Below, piece by piece: positions 24,356 to 32,919 of a stretch of 64,000 nucleotides of DNA (position 1 is the stretch's first letter; every line of letters starts with the position of its first letter). The translations under genes were made by a program, and so were the position numbers. The notes under the pieces were generated by a model. The model was not told where the DNA came from. It did not search any database and saw only the letters and a list, made by a program, of their open reading frames with translations. This stretch comes from JAXLRU01 sp046330935 (lineage in GTDB: Bacteria > Actinomycetota > Actinomycetes > Actinomycetales > Kineosporiaceae), in the NCBI GenBank assembly GCA_046330935.1, contig JAXLRU010000008.1:62001-126000 (forward strand), read 5' to 3'.

Positions 24356-25874
24356 GACCGCGCGGCCGACCGGCCCCACCGATCCCGCGGGCGTGCTCGC
24401 TCCCCCGCAGCGGGCGGCGCTGCGGCTGGCCACCGTCGGCGTGGTCAGCCTCGTCACCATGGTCGCGTTCGAGTCGATGGCGGTGGCCACGGCCATGCCC
24501 GATGCCGCCGCCGACCTCGGCGGCGTCCGCGGGTACGGCCTGGCGTTCTCGCTGTTCCTCACGACGTCGCTGTTCGGCACCGTCGTGTCGGGGCCGTGGG
24601 CCGACCGGGTCGGGCCGCGGCAGCCGCTGCTCGTGGGCATCGTCGCGTTCGTCGGCGGCCTGCTCGTGTGCACCACGGCCCTGTCGTTCGGGGCGCTGCT
24701 CGTGGGCCGCGCCGTCAGCGGAGCCGGCGGCGGGCTGATCGTCGTCGCCCTCTACGTGGTGGTCGCGCGGGTCTACCCGGCCGACGCCCAGCCGCGCGTC
24801 TTCAGCTGGATCTCGACTGCCTGGGTGCTGCCCGCCGTCGTCGGGCCGCCCGTGGCGGGCCTGCTGACCGAACACCTCACGTGGCGACTGGTCTTCGGAC
24901 TCGTGCCGCTCGTCGTCGTCCTGCCCCTGGTCACGCTGTGGCCGCGGCTGCCGCACGGGCCCGCCCCCACGGCGTCCGGACCTGGCCCGGCGGACGCCGA
25001 CGCCGCCCTCGTCGCCCGCCACGACGCCGACCGCGGCGCCGACCAGGGCGCCGACGACGTGCCGGGGATCGGCGCGCGCGAACGCCTGCTGCGGGGGGCC
25101 CTGCTCGCGACCTCGGCGGCCCTGCTGCAGGCCGGCCTGCAGGGCGCCACGCTGCTCGGCGTCCCGGCGGCCGTGACGGCCGTGCTGGGCGGCGCCGGGG
25201 TGCTGGCGTCCCTGCCCGGCCTCGTGCCGCCCGGGGTGCTGCGGGTGTCCCGCGGCGTCCCGTCGTTGGTCGTCGCGCGGCTCCTGCTCGCCGCGGCGTT
25301 CTTCGGCGCCGAGGCGTTCGTCCCGCTGATGCTCGTCGCCGAGCGGGGGTGGGGGGTCTCCCTGGCCGGTGCCTCGCTCACGTCGTCGGCCATCGGGTGG
25401 GCGGCCGGTTCCTGGTTGCAGGGCCACGCCCGCCTCCCGGTGCCGCGCCACCTCCTCGTCGGGGCCGGGGGAGGCGTGCTCGGGGTCGCCGTCGGGCTGC
25501 TCGCCCTCACCCCGTGGCCTCAGGCGCCCGGATGGTCCGTCGCCGCCGTGTGGACCCTGGGCGGGTTCGGGATGGGCGCCGCCATCTCCGCGATCTCCGT
25601 GCTCACCCTGCAGCTGTCCCGGGACGGCGAGGAGGGCAGGAACTCCGGCGCCGTGCAGCTGGGGGACGCGCTGGGCGGGGTCCTCGGCATCGGCGCCTCG
25701 GGCGCCGTCTTCGCCCACGGGCACACCCCCGGGGTCGCCGAACCGGGGCTGTACTCCCTGATCTGGCTCGTGCTCGCGCCGTTGGCACTGCTCGTAGGCG
25801 TCGTCGCGGTCAGGATGCGCGAGGACGATGCCCCGGAGGTTGTCCACAGGTTAGGCCGCCCCGGCGTCGGGTGA
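24348..25874 (+). CDS. MFS transporter, drug/H+ antiporter type
   Basis: Membrane transporter of 508 residues with about 12-14 hydrophobic helices. The first helix region (FESMAVATAMPDAAADLGG) corresponds to motif C-like residues of DHA2 exporters. PWADRVGPRQPLL (about 83-95) is the cytoplasmic motif A. A polar Asp/Arg-rich loop at about 200-240 divides the halves. The substrate cannot be predicted; multidrug export is the usual annotation. The GTG start lies inside the DUF3039 gene. Confidence 0.85.
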   Translation: MTETARPTGPTDPAGVLAPPQRAALRLATVGVVSLVTMVAFESMAVATAMPDAAADLGGVRGYGLAFSLFLTTSLFGTVVSGPWADRVGPRQPLLVGIVAFVGGLLVCTTALSFGALLVGRAVSGAGGGLIVVALYVVVARVYPADAQPRVFSWISTAWVLPAVVGPPVAGLLTEHLTWRLVFGLVPLVVVLPLVTLWPRLPHGPAPTASGPGPADADAALVARHDADRGADQGADDVPGIGARERLLRGALLATSAALLQAGLQGATLLGVPAAVTAVLGGAGVLASLPGLVPPGVLRVSRGVPSLVVARLLLAAAFFGAEAFVPLMLVAERGWGVSLAGASLTSSAIGWAAGSWLQGHARLPVPRHLLVGAGGGVLGVAVGLLALTPWPQAPGWSVAAVWTLGGFGMGAAISAISVLTLQLSRDGEEGRNSGAVQLGDALGGVLGIGASGAVFAHGHTPGVAEPGLYSLIWLVLAPLALLVGVVAVRMREDDAPEVVHRLGRPGVG

Positions 25875-25973
25875 GCGTCCCGGGCGTCATGCTGAGCACG
25901 GGGCCCGGGATGTGGACCCGCCCTGCGCACGACGTGCGCGAGGGGTCGTAAGGACCGGACAGGGGGTACAGGG

Positions 25974-26609
25974 GTGGTCGGCAGCACGCGAGGTGGTTCC
26001 GAGGACCTCGAGCAGGCGCCGGAGGTGGGGCCGCCCGACCGCGGCACCTCGGGGTCCGACGGCGATGACCCGCCGCCGTACCAGTTGACCGACCTGCCGC
26101 TGGTCCTTCGTGACGAGGACATGTCCTCGGTGCGGTTGGGCATGGTGCTCGCCGTCCTCGCGGTGTCGCCCGTCGTCTTCGCGACCGTCCACGACATCGC
26201 CTGGTTCACCATCCTGTCCATCGTGTCGGTGCGGATCCTCATGGGCTCGGGGGAGAAGCGTTCGCGCCGGGTCAGCCTCACCGAGGACCGGCTGGAGCTC
26301 TCGACGGGCTGGTGGACCTCGAGGATCGCCTGGTCCGACGTGTCCGAGGTCAGCGCTGAGAACGACACGGTGACCGTGGTGCGTCGCAGCCGCGGGGCCG
26401 CCAGCGTCGCCCTGCCCGACTGCATACGCACCGACCGGGCCGCTGCCGCGCGGCGGGTCGTGGCGCTCGCCGTGCTCGTGCGGGAGCGTGCGGCAGGAGC
26501 GGTGGCGCCGCTGCCGTCGGAGCGACTACGGGGGTCAGCGGGCCCGATGGTGCTGTTCTTCCCCCTCTGGCTGGCGGAGTGGGCGCAGGGATTGGCCCGG
26601 CTCTGGTGA
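25974..26609 (+). CDS. PH-like domain membrane protein
   Basis: Protein of 211 residues. An acidic, Pro-rich N-terminal 45 residues precedes two closely spaced hydrophobic helices (about 55-88), then a PH-like/YcxB-like segment (SLTEDRLELSTGWWTSRIAWSDVSEV, blocks at about 100-125). The C-terminus is again mildly hydrophobic. This order of two helices followed by a bacterial PH domain is common in small actinobacterial membrane proteins with unknown function. The GTG or ATG start at 25974 follows an AGGGG stretch. Confidence 0.65.
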   Translation: MVGSTRGGSEDLEQAPEVGPPDRGTSGSDGDDPPPYQLTDLPLVLRDEDMSSVRLGMVLAVLAVSPVVFATVHDIAWFTILSIVSVRILMGSGEKRSRRVSLTEDRLELSTGWWTSRIAWSDVSEVSAENDTVTVVRRSRGAASVALPDCIRTDRAAAARRVVALAVLVRERAAGAVAPLPSERLRGSAGPMVLFFPLWLAEWAQGLARLW

Positions 26610-26733
26610 CTTTCGATGGGCTGCGAGGACCAGCGGCTACCACGGCCCGGCCCGGCACGCCCGCAGCCGCCGGCGGCGCGTGTCCCCCTCCGGGCGGGTT
26701 AGCCTCTTGGCTCGTGACTGGACAGGGGTGGAC

Positions 26734-28662
26734 GTGACGGCAGCTGGTGGACACGCCCTGCACCCGCACGGTGCCGCGGCGTCGATGTCGCCGTCGTACC
26801 CCAGCCGGGCGGCGTGGGGCACGGCGTCGAAGCTGCGGGCCTGGCAGCAGGAGGCCCTCACCCAGTACCTGGCCACCCAGCCCCAGGATTTCCTCGCAGT
26901 CGCCACGCCCGGCGCGGGCAAGACGACGTTCGCGCTGCGGCTGGCCGCCGAGCTGCTCGACCGCCGCGTCATCCAGCGGGTCACCGTCGTCTGCCCCACC
27001 GAGCACCTCAAGCGGCAGTGGGCCGACGCCGCGCACCGCGCGGGCATCCGGATCGACCCCGAGTTCTCCAACGCGCAGGGCCAGCACGCGCGGCACTTCG
27101 ACGGCGTCGCCCTCACCTACGCGGGTGTGGCGAGCCGACCGATGCTGCACCGCGCGCGCACCGAGGCTGCCCGCACGCTCGTCATCCTCGACGAGATCCA
27201 CCACGGTGGGGACGCGCTGAGCTGGGGGGACGCCGTCCGCGAGGCGTTCGAGCCGGCCGTGCGCCGCGTGGCCCTGACCGGGACGCCGTTCCGCTCCGAC
27301 ACCAGCCCCATCCCGTTCGTCACCTACGAGGAGAACGAGGCGGGGGCGCGCCAGTCGCGCGCCGACTACACCTACGGCTACGAGCACGCGCTGCGCGACG
27401 GCGTCGTCCGCCCCGTGCTGTTCCTGTCGTACTCCGGGCAGATGCGCTGGAAGACGCGGATGGGCGACGAGGTCGCCGCGCGCCTCGGGGAGCCCCTCAC
27501 GAAGGACCTGATCAACCAGGCGTGGCGTACGGCGCTCGCGCCCGACGGCGGCTGGATCCCGCAGGTGCTCGCGGCCGCCGACCGGCGGCTCACCGAGGTG
27601 CGCCGGGGCATGCCCGACGCGGGCGGCTTGGTCATCGCCACCGACCAGCAGACGGCGCGGGCGTACGCGAAGACGCTGCGGGAGATCACGGGCGAGGCCG
27701 CGACCGTCGTCCTGTCCGACGACGCCGGGGCGTCGGACCGGATCGAGGAGTTCAGCGAGGGGCGCCAGCGGTGGATGGTCGCCGTCCGGATGGTGTCCGA
27801 GGGCGTCGACGTGCCGCGCCTGGCCGTCGGCGTCTACGCCACCTCGACGTCGACGCCCCTGTTCTTCGCCCAGGCCGTGGGGCGTTTCGTCCGCGCGCGA
27901 CGGCGGGGCGAGACCGCGTCGATCTTCCTGCCCAGCGTGCCGATCCTGCTCGGGCTGGCCGGTGAGCTGGAGCGCCAGCGCGACCACGTGCTGGAGCGGC
28001 CCCACCGCGACGACGAGGACTGGAACCCCGAGGACGCGCTGCTGGCCGAGGCCAACCGCGAGGAGAAGGCCTCCGGCGAGCTGGAGCTGCAGAAGTTCGA
28101 GGCGCTGGAGGCCCAGGCCACCTTCGACCGGGTGCTGTTCGACAAGCAGGAGTTCGGCACCGAGGCGGAGGTGGGCTCCGAGGAGGAGCTCGACTTCCTC
28201 GGCATCCCCGGGCTGCTCGAGCCCGAGCAGGTCACCCAACTGCTCCGGCAGCGGCAGGCCGAGCAGGTGGCCGCCCGCAGCAAGGGGCACCGGCGCCGCT
28301 CCCAGGGCCCGCAGAGCGCAGCGGCCGGCGCGGCCGCCGTCGGGACCGGCCCTGCCGGGACGTCCGGCCCCGGGGGTGTGGTCGCGAGTGGCAGCGTGGT
28401 CGCGGGCGCCGGTGGCGACGCCGCTCCAGGGCGCGGCGGGAGCGGGATCGACGCCCTCGCCCTGCACCGCCAGGCCGGGGCCCTGCGCAAGGAGCTGCAC
28501 TCCCTGGTCGGCGCCTGGTCGCGGCGCACGGGCCAGCCCCACGGGGTGGTGCACAACGAGCTGCGCCGCACCTGCGGCGGGCCCGAGGTGGCTCTCGCCA
28601 GCGTCGACCAGCTCCAGGAGCGCATCTCCACGCTGCGGAAGTGGTTCACGACCACCCGCTGA
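26734..28662 (+). CDS. DEIH-box superfamily 2 helicase
   Basis: ATP-dependent helicase of 642 residues. The Q-motif region KLRAWQQEAL precedes Walker A ATPGAGKTTFAL (about 58-69), Walker B is VILDEIHHGG (about 150), and motif III-like ALTGTPFR follows. The C-terminal RecA domain has VSEGVDVPRL and QAVGRFVRARR (motifs V and VI). The C-terminal ~170 residues are Glu/Lys-rich, then Gly/Ala-rich, then a small helical segment. The GTG at 26734 is preceded by AGGGG at correct spacing; another in-frame GTG lies at 26728. The role is unknown; the family resembles RAD25/XPB-like helicases. Confidence 0.88.
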   Translation: MTAAGGHALHPHGAAASMSPSYPSRAAWGTASKLRAWQQEALTQYLATQPQDFLAVATPGAGKTTFALRLAAELLDRRVIQRVTVVCPTEHLKRQWADAAHRAGIRIDPEFSNAQGQHARHFDGVALTYAGVASRPMLHRARTEAARTLVILDEIHHGGDALSWGDAVREAFEPAVRRVALTGTPFRSDTSPIPFVTYEENEAGARQSRADYTYGYEHALRDGVVRPVLFLSYSGQMRWKTRMGDEVAARLGEPLTKDLINQAWRTALAPDGGWIPQVLAAADRRLTEVRRGMPDAGGLVIATDQQTARAYAKTLREITGEAATVVLSDDAGASDRIEEFSEGRQRWMVAVRMVSEGVDVPRLAVGVYATSTSTPLFFAQAVGRFVRARRRGETASIFLPSVPILLGLAGELERQRDHVLERPHRDDEDWNPEDALLAEANREEKASGELELQKFEALEAQATFDRVLFDKQEFGTEAEVGSEEELDFLGIPGLLEPEQVTQLLRQRQAEQVAARSKGHRRRSQGPQSAAAGAAAVGTGPAGTSGPGGVVASGSVVAGAGGDAAPGRGGSGIDALALHRQAGALRKELHSLVGAWSRRTGQPHGVVHNELRRTCGGPEVALASVDQLQERISTLRKWFTTTR

Positions 28663-28999
28663 GCCCTCCCCGGCCAAGATCGACGTGCGGATCCCGTGAG
28701 GTTGCGGACAGTGGTCGTAGTGCACCGCGGGTGTTCGGGCGGATCCTCGCGGTGCCCACGACGTCCTGCTCCGGCTGCCCCTCACGGTGCCGACGTGGCG
28801 GGACGCGCGGCGCGGCGGCGGGCTGGGGACGGGTCCGCCGCCGCGCCAGCCGCTCGTCGTCCTCGCCGGCCGCCCGTCCTCCCCGACACCGTCGGCCTCC
28901 CCCGTGCTGTTTCAGGCTCCGGCGCGCCGCCGTACTGCTCGACCCGCCGAACCCCCGCCCGTGCGGCAGGCTGGCCGCAGTGGCGTGAGGGAGGTTCGC
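28663..28999. other. Intergenic region before the oxidoreductase gene
   Basis: 337 bases without a supported gene. Frames are open on both strands, but their translations are Arg/Pro-rich and resemble no family. It ends with a GGGAGG ribosome site at about 28988-28994 for the next gene. The promoter of that gene should lie here; I could not pick a clear one. Confidence 0.5.
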
Positions 29000-30682
29000 A
29001 TGGGTGAGGTGGTCGACGCGGTCGTCGTCGGCGCGGGGCACAACGGCCTCGTCGCGGCGGCGGTGCTGGCCGACGCCGGGTGGGACGTCCTCGTCCTGGA
29101 GGCGGGGGACACGATCGGGGGAGCGGTGCGCTCGGCCCGGCCGTGGCCCGATCGCCCCGACGCGGTCGTCGACCTGTTCAGCGCGTTCTACCCCCTCGCC
29201 AAGGCCTCGCCCGTCCTCGCCCGCCTGGAGCTCGAACGGCACGGGCTGGAGTGGGTGACCCCGGCCCACGTCCTCGCGCACGTCGCGGACCCGGGCGAGG
29301 ACGACGCCCCCGTGATCCACCTCGACCCCGAGGCCACCGCCGCGGGTTTCGAGGCCGCCCACCCCGGGGACGGCCAGACGTGGCTGGACCTGCTGGCCCA
29401 GTGGCGCACCCTGCGCGAGGACATGCTGTGGGCGTTGTTCACCGCCTTCCCCCCGGTGGCGCCGTTGACGCGGCTCCTGGCCCGCGCGGGGGTGGGCGAC
29501 GCCCTGCGCCTGGCGCGCACGGCCGTCCTGCCCGTGACCCGGCTGGGCGAGGAGCTCTTCGGCGGCGACGGCCCGCGGCGGCTGCTCGCGGGCAACGCGA
29601 TGCACGCCGACGTCCCGATGATCGCCCCCGGCAGCGGCCTGTTCGGCTGGTTGCTGTCGATGCTCGCGCAGGACGTCGGCTACCCCGTTCCTCGCGGTGG
29701 GGCAGGCATGCTCTCGCAGGCCATCGGCCGGCGCGCCGAGGCGGCCGGGGCCCGGATCGAGACCGGTGAGCGCGTGGAGCGGGTGCTGGTGGGCGGCGGT
29801 CGCGCCATGGGCGTGCGGACGGCGTCGGGCCGCCTGGTCCGCGCGCGCCGCGGGGTGTTCGCCGACGTCGCCGCGCCGGCCCTGTTCCACGACCTCGTCG
29901 GCGAGGAGCACCTGCCGGCGCGGCTGCGCTCCGACCTTCTCCGCTTCGAGTGGGACCTGCCCACCGTGAAGCTGAACTGGCTCGTCGAGGGCGGCATCGG
30001 CTGGCGGGCGCATTCGGCCCGCACCGCCGGGACCGTGCACGTGGGCACGGGCGTGCCCGGGCTGTGCCGGTGGTCCTCCGCGCTCGCCTCGGGCACCCAC
30101 CCCGAGGAGACGTTCGCGCTGTTCGGCCAGATGACGACGTCCGACCCCACCCGCTCGGCGCCGGGGACGGAGAGCGCCTGGGCCTACACGCACCTGCCGC
30201 GAGGGGCGACGAAGGCCGACGCCGACCGCCTCGTCGAGCAGGTCGAGGCCACGATGGAGGCGTTCGCCCCCGGCTTCCACGGGCGCGTCGTCGACCGGCT
30301 CGTCCAGCTGCCCGGCGACCTGCAGGGCGCTGACGCGAACCTCGTCGGCGGCGCGATCAACGCGGGGACGGCGCAGCTGCACCAGCAGCTGGTCTTCCGT
30401 CCGGCGTCCGGGCTCGGTCGTCCCGAGACGCCGATCCAGGGGCTCTACCTCGCCGGGGCGTCCGCTCACCCGGGCGGCGGCGTGCACGGCGCGTGCGGGT
30501 GGATCGCCGCGCGCTCGGCCCTGCGCGCGGCGCAGCCCGTGATCGGTCCGGCGCGCCGGGCCGTGGTCCGTGGCGCGCAGGCGCTCGTCTACCGCGACGC
30601 CGCGGGGCCGGCCGGGGCGTCCCTGGGCGGCGTCGCGCCGAGCCCGATCCGCGAGGGCGAGGGAGCCCGGACGCTGGGCTGA
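29000..30682 (+). CDS. FAD-dependent oxidoreductase, phytoene-desaturase-like
   Basis: Flavoprotein of 560 residues. The dinucleotide-binding motif VVVGAGHNGLVAAAVLADAG (residues about 8-27) is followed by LEAGDTIGGAVRS, the second part of the FAD site used by the carotenoid desaturase/amine oxidase group. GLYLAGASAHPGGGVHGACG near 480-500 is the matching C-terminal FAD block. No carotenoid genes lie nearby, so phytoene itself is not a safe substrate; the closest uncharacterised group is the CrtI-like oxidoreductases. ATG at 29000 with GGGAGG upstream is convincing. Confidence 0.88.
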   Translation: MGEVVDAVVVGAGHNGLVAAAVLADAGWDVLVLEAGDTIGGAVRSARPWPDRPDAVVDLFSAFYPLAKASPVLARLELERHGLEWVTPAHVLAHVADPGEDDAPVIHLDPEATAAGFEAAHPGDGQTWLDLLAQWRTLREDMLWALFTAFPPVAPLTRLLARAGVGDALRLARTAVLPVTRLGEELFGGDGPRRLLAGNAMHADVPMIAPGSGLFGWLLSMLAQDVGYPVPRGGAGMLSQAIGRRAEAAGARIETGERVERVLVGGGRAMGVRTASGRLVRARRGVFADVAAPALFHDLVGEEHLPARLRSDLLRFEWDLPTVKLNWLVEGGIGWRAHSARTAGTVHVGTGVPGLCRWSSALASGTHPEETFALFGQMTTSDPTRSAPGTESAWAYTHLPRGATKADADRLVEQVEATMEAFAPGFHGRVVDRLVQLPGDLQGADANLVGGAINAGTAQLHQQLVFRPASGLGRPETPIQGLYLAGASAHPGGGVHGACGWIAARSALRAAQPVIGPARRAVVRGAQALVYRDAAGPAGASLGGVAPSPIREGEGARTLG

Positions 30683-30710
30683 CACCCTCTGGCGCGGCCG
30701 GCGGTTCGGC

Positions 30711-31397
30711 TCACGCCTGTTCACGGAGGCGCCTGCGCTCCAGGCCGTCGAGGATCAGGTCGAGGGTGAACTCGAACTCGACCTGGGAGTCGCACCAGCC
30801 GAGCTCCGGATCGGCCTGGTCGTGGAGCTCCGCGGCGACCATGGCCGTCAGGTGCGGCAGCAGCTGCGCCATCGCGGCGAGCTCCTCCTCCGCCTGCTCG
30901 GTGTCCGTGGAGCCGCCCGCCGCTGCCGGGCTGAACAGCTCCTGCATGAAGCCGAGCACCATGCTGCCGAGGGAGTGCAGCGCCTGGTGGCCCAGGCGGG
31001 TGCCGACGCCTCCGTCGAGCATCACCCCGAGGGTCTCGTCGAACCAGACGTAGACGCCGGCGGGGATCGACGTGCGGGTCGTGAGCAGCGCCGGGGCCCA
31101 GGGGTGGGTGACCATCACGCTGCGGGCGGCGAGGCAGCGGTGGCGCACCTGCGCGCGCCAGTCGCCCGGCGCTGCCTTGCCCCCGGCCGCTTCGCGGATC
31201 CGCTCGACCAGTGTCTCCACGACGCCGTCGAGCACCGCGTCCTTGTTCGGCAGGTGGTGGTAGAGAGCCATGGCCTCGACGTCGAGGTGCGCGGCGATGC
31301 GGCGCATCGTGAGGCCGGGCAAGCCCTCGGCGTCGGCCACCTGGATCGCGGCCGCGAGGATGCGCTCCCTGGTCACTGGTCGGCGCGCTGATGCCAT
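30711..31397 (-). CDS. TetR family transcriptional regulator
   Basis: Regulator of 228 residues with a TetR N-terminus (RERILAAAIQVADAEG and MRRIAAHLDVEAMALYHHLPNKDAVLDG, about 9-50) and a TetR_C-type ligand domain. The HTH resembles that of the tetracycline repressor group (MALYHHLPNK). It is divergent from the DUF4386 gene with an inverted repeat between them, so it probably represses both. The inducing ligand is unknown. Confidence 0.9.
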   Translation of the reverse strand: MASARRPVTRERILAAAIQVADAEGLPGLTMRRIAAHLDVEAMALYHHLPNKDAVLDGVVETLVERIREAAGGKAAPGDWRAQVRHRCLAARSVMVTHPWAPALLTTRTSIPAGVYVWFDETLGVMLDGGVGTRLGHQALHSLGSMVLGFMQELFSPAAAGGSTDTEQAEEELAAMAQLLPHLTAMVAAELHDQADPELGWCDSQVEFEFTLDLILDGLERRRLREQA

Positions 31398-31432
31398 GTG
31401 GTGGTCGTTCCTCCCCGGTGCTTGCCGCGACC

Positions 31433-31462
31433 TTACAACGTATGGTCTCCTTTACGATGTAA
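31433..31462. promoter_or_regulatory. TetR operator candidate
   Basis: TTACAACGTA (31433-31442) and TACGATGTAA (31453-31462) are inverted, matching at 9 of 10 positions, with 10 bases between. The right arm lies within the palindrome-like TTTACGATGTAAA (31451-31463). The site is between the divergent TetR and DUF4386 genes and likely covers their promoters. Confidence 0.65.
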
Positions 31463-31486
31463 AGCAATCGTCGGACGAGGAGCGTC

Positions 31487-32203
31487 ATGAGCAGTCCCCA
31501 GCGCACCGCACGGCAGACCGGCGTCGCCTACCTGGGGTTGGCGGTGACGGGCCTGCTGAGCTTCGTCGTCGTCCGCTCGCAGCTCTTCGACGTCGACGAC
31601 CCCGCCGCCACCGCCGGCCGGCTCGTCGAGCACGAAGGGCTTGCCCGGGTCGGGGTGTCCCTGGAGCTGCTCGTCGTGCTCACCCAGGCCGTCACCGCCC
31701 TGCTCCTCCTCCAGCTCTTCCGGCACGTCGACCCCGTCATGGCCGGCGGGATCGCGCTGTTCGGCACCGCCAACGCCGTGGCCCTCCTCGGCAGCGCCGC
31801 CGCGATGACCGCGGCCCTGCAGGTCGCGACCCACCCGTTCGGCGACGCCGCGGGCGCGGTCGGCTCGCTCTACCTGATCAGCGACGGCGTGTGGTCGGCC
31901 GGCGCGGTGTTCTTCGGGCTCTGGCTGATCCCCATGGGCCGTTGCGCCCTGCGGGCCGGGATGCCCCGCGCGCTGGGCTACGTCCTCGTCGCGGGCGGGA
32001 TCGGCTACCTCCTCAGCCCCCTGCTGCGGGCCCTGCTGCCCGATCTCGGCGCCGCAGCCGACGTCGTGACGCTCCCCGCGTCCGTCGGGGAGTTCTGGAT
32101 GATCGGCTACCTGCTGGTGCGCGGCCTGCCCTCCGCGGACGCCGTCACCCCGCCCGCCCGGTCTGCTCCGCTCGCGGATCTGGGGAGCGTCCCCGCGGTA
32201 TGA
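31487..32203 (+). CDS. DUF4386 membrane protein
   Basis: Integral membrane protein of 238 residues with about six hydrophobic helices. RTARQTGVAYLGLAVTGLLSF at the N-terminus and YLISDGVWSAGAVFFGLWLIPMG (about 127-149) are the DUF4386 hallmarks. The function is unknown. GAGGAGCGTC provides the ribosome site. It is probably controlled by the divergent TetR protein. The stop codon falls inside the first copy of a 44-bp repeat. Confidence 0.85.
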   Translation: MSSPQRTARQTGVAYLGLAVTGLLSFVVVRSQLFDVDDPAATAGRLVEHEGLARVGVSLELLVVLTQAVTALLLLQLFRHVDPVMAGGIALFGTANAVALLGSAAAMTAALQVATHPFGDAAGAVGSLYLISDGVWSAGAVFFGLWLIPMGRCALRAGMPRALGYVLVAGGIGYLLSPLLRALLPDLGAAADVVTLPASVGEFWMIGYLLVRGLPSADAVTPPARSAPLADLGSVPAV

Positions 32204-32328
32204 GCGCGGTGAGCGTCCCCAAAGGCTGGGGGCGAGGGTTGGATCCCGTCGCCCCGCGGGCTCGGGTCGGCCGGGGTACAGGTTTGGGGAGCACCTGCGC
32301 GGTATGAGCGCGGTGAGCGTCCCCAAAG
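32181..32328. repeat. Two 44-bp direct repeats at the 3' end of the DUF4386 gene
   Basis: Copies at 32181-32224 and 32285-32328 match at 40 of 44 bases; the last 31 bases (CGCGGTATGAGC...CCCAAAG) are identical. The first copy contains the last codons and the TGA of the DUF4386 gene. TTTGGGGAGC and GAGCGTCCCCAAA are partly complementary, so the region can also fold. It lies between convergent genes. Confidence 0.75.
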
Positions 32329-32343
32329 CTGCGGGGGCGAGCG

Positions 32344-32919
32344 TCAGATGCCCCGGAGCCGCCGCCAGCCCGCACAGCCGAAGCCGAGCGCGAGGAGCCC
32401 GAGGTTGCCCCAGGTCACCAGGGCGAGGTAGGTCGAGGAGCGGTGCAGGGGATCCGTGGTGACGTCGGTGCGAGGGCGGGCGTCGGCGCGGATCACGGCG
32501 ACGAGGCCCCGCCCGTCGTGCGGGACGCATCCTCGACCCGTGAACCGGTTCGGGAACCCGGCACGCGGACGGGTGACCTCGTACGTCGTCCAGCCCGTGG
32601 TGCAGCGGCGGGTGCCTCCCTCGCGGACGACCTCGACGGCGACCACGCGCACCTGCTCGACCTCACCGGCACGGTCGCGCAGGAACAGGGCGGTGCTCAG
32701 CGAGGTCAGGACGAGCACCATCGGCGCCGCGTAGACCAGGGCGTGGACGACGATGCTGCGCCCCGACGCCCGCTCCACCGCACGTGCCGCTCGGGCCAGT
32801 GCCGAACCGAGACGGGCGGCCCGGCGTGTGAGGCGATCGACGACGCCCAGCAGCCCCGACTCCTGAGCCGCCCATCGCCCTGCGGCGCTGACTCGCTCGG
32901 GCGGGCCGCCGCGGGTCAC
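32344..32919 (-). CDS. Hypothetical membrane protein with two helices
   Basis: Protein of 191 residues with no recognised family. After a basic N-terminal 45 residues there is one helix (about 55-80), an extracytoplasmic stretch of about 80 residues with two Cys (RRCTTGW and RGCVPHD), and a second helix (about 165-185) ending in a basic tail. The order of helix, beta-rich loop, helix resembles DUF3592 proteins, but I cannot confirm that. GTG overlaps the ABC exporter stop (GTGA), so it belongs to the exporter operon. Confidence 0.65.
   Translation of the reverse strand: MTRGGPPERVSAAGRWAAQESGLLGVVDRLTRRAARLGSALARAARAVERASGRSIVVHALVYAAPMVLVLTSLSTALFLRDRAGEVEQVRVVAVEVVREGGTRRCTTGWTTYEVTRPRAGFPNRFTGRGCVPHDGRGLVAVIRADARPRTDVTTDPLHRSSTYLALVTWGNLGLLALGFGCAGWRRLRGI

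Noticed and set aside
28696..29007. Short plus-strand frames in the gap before the oxidoreductase
   Set aside because: Arg/Ala/Pro-rich, no ribosome site, overlap the real start of the next gene.
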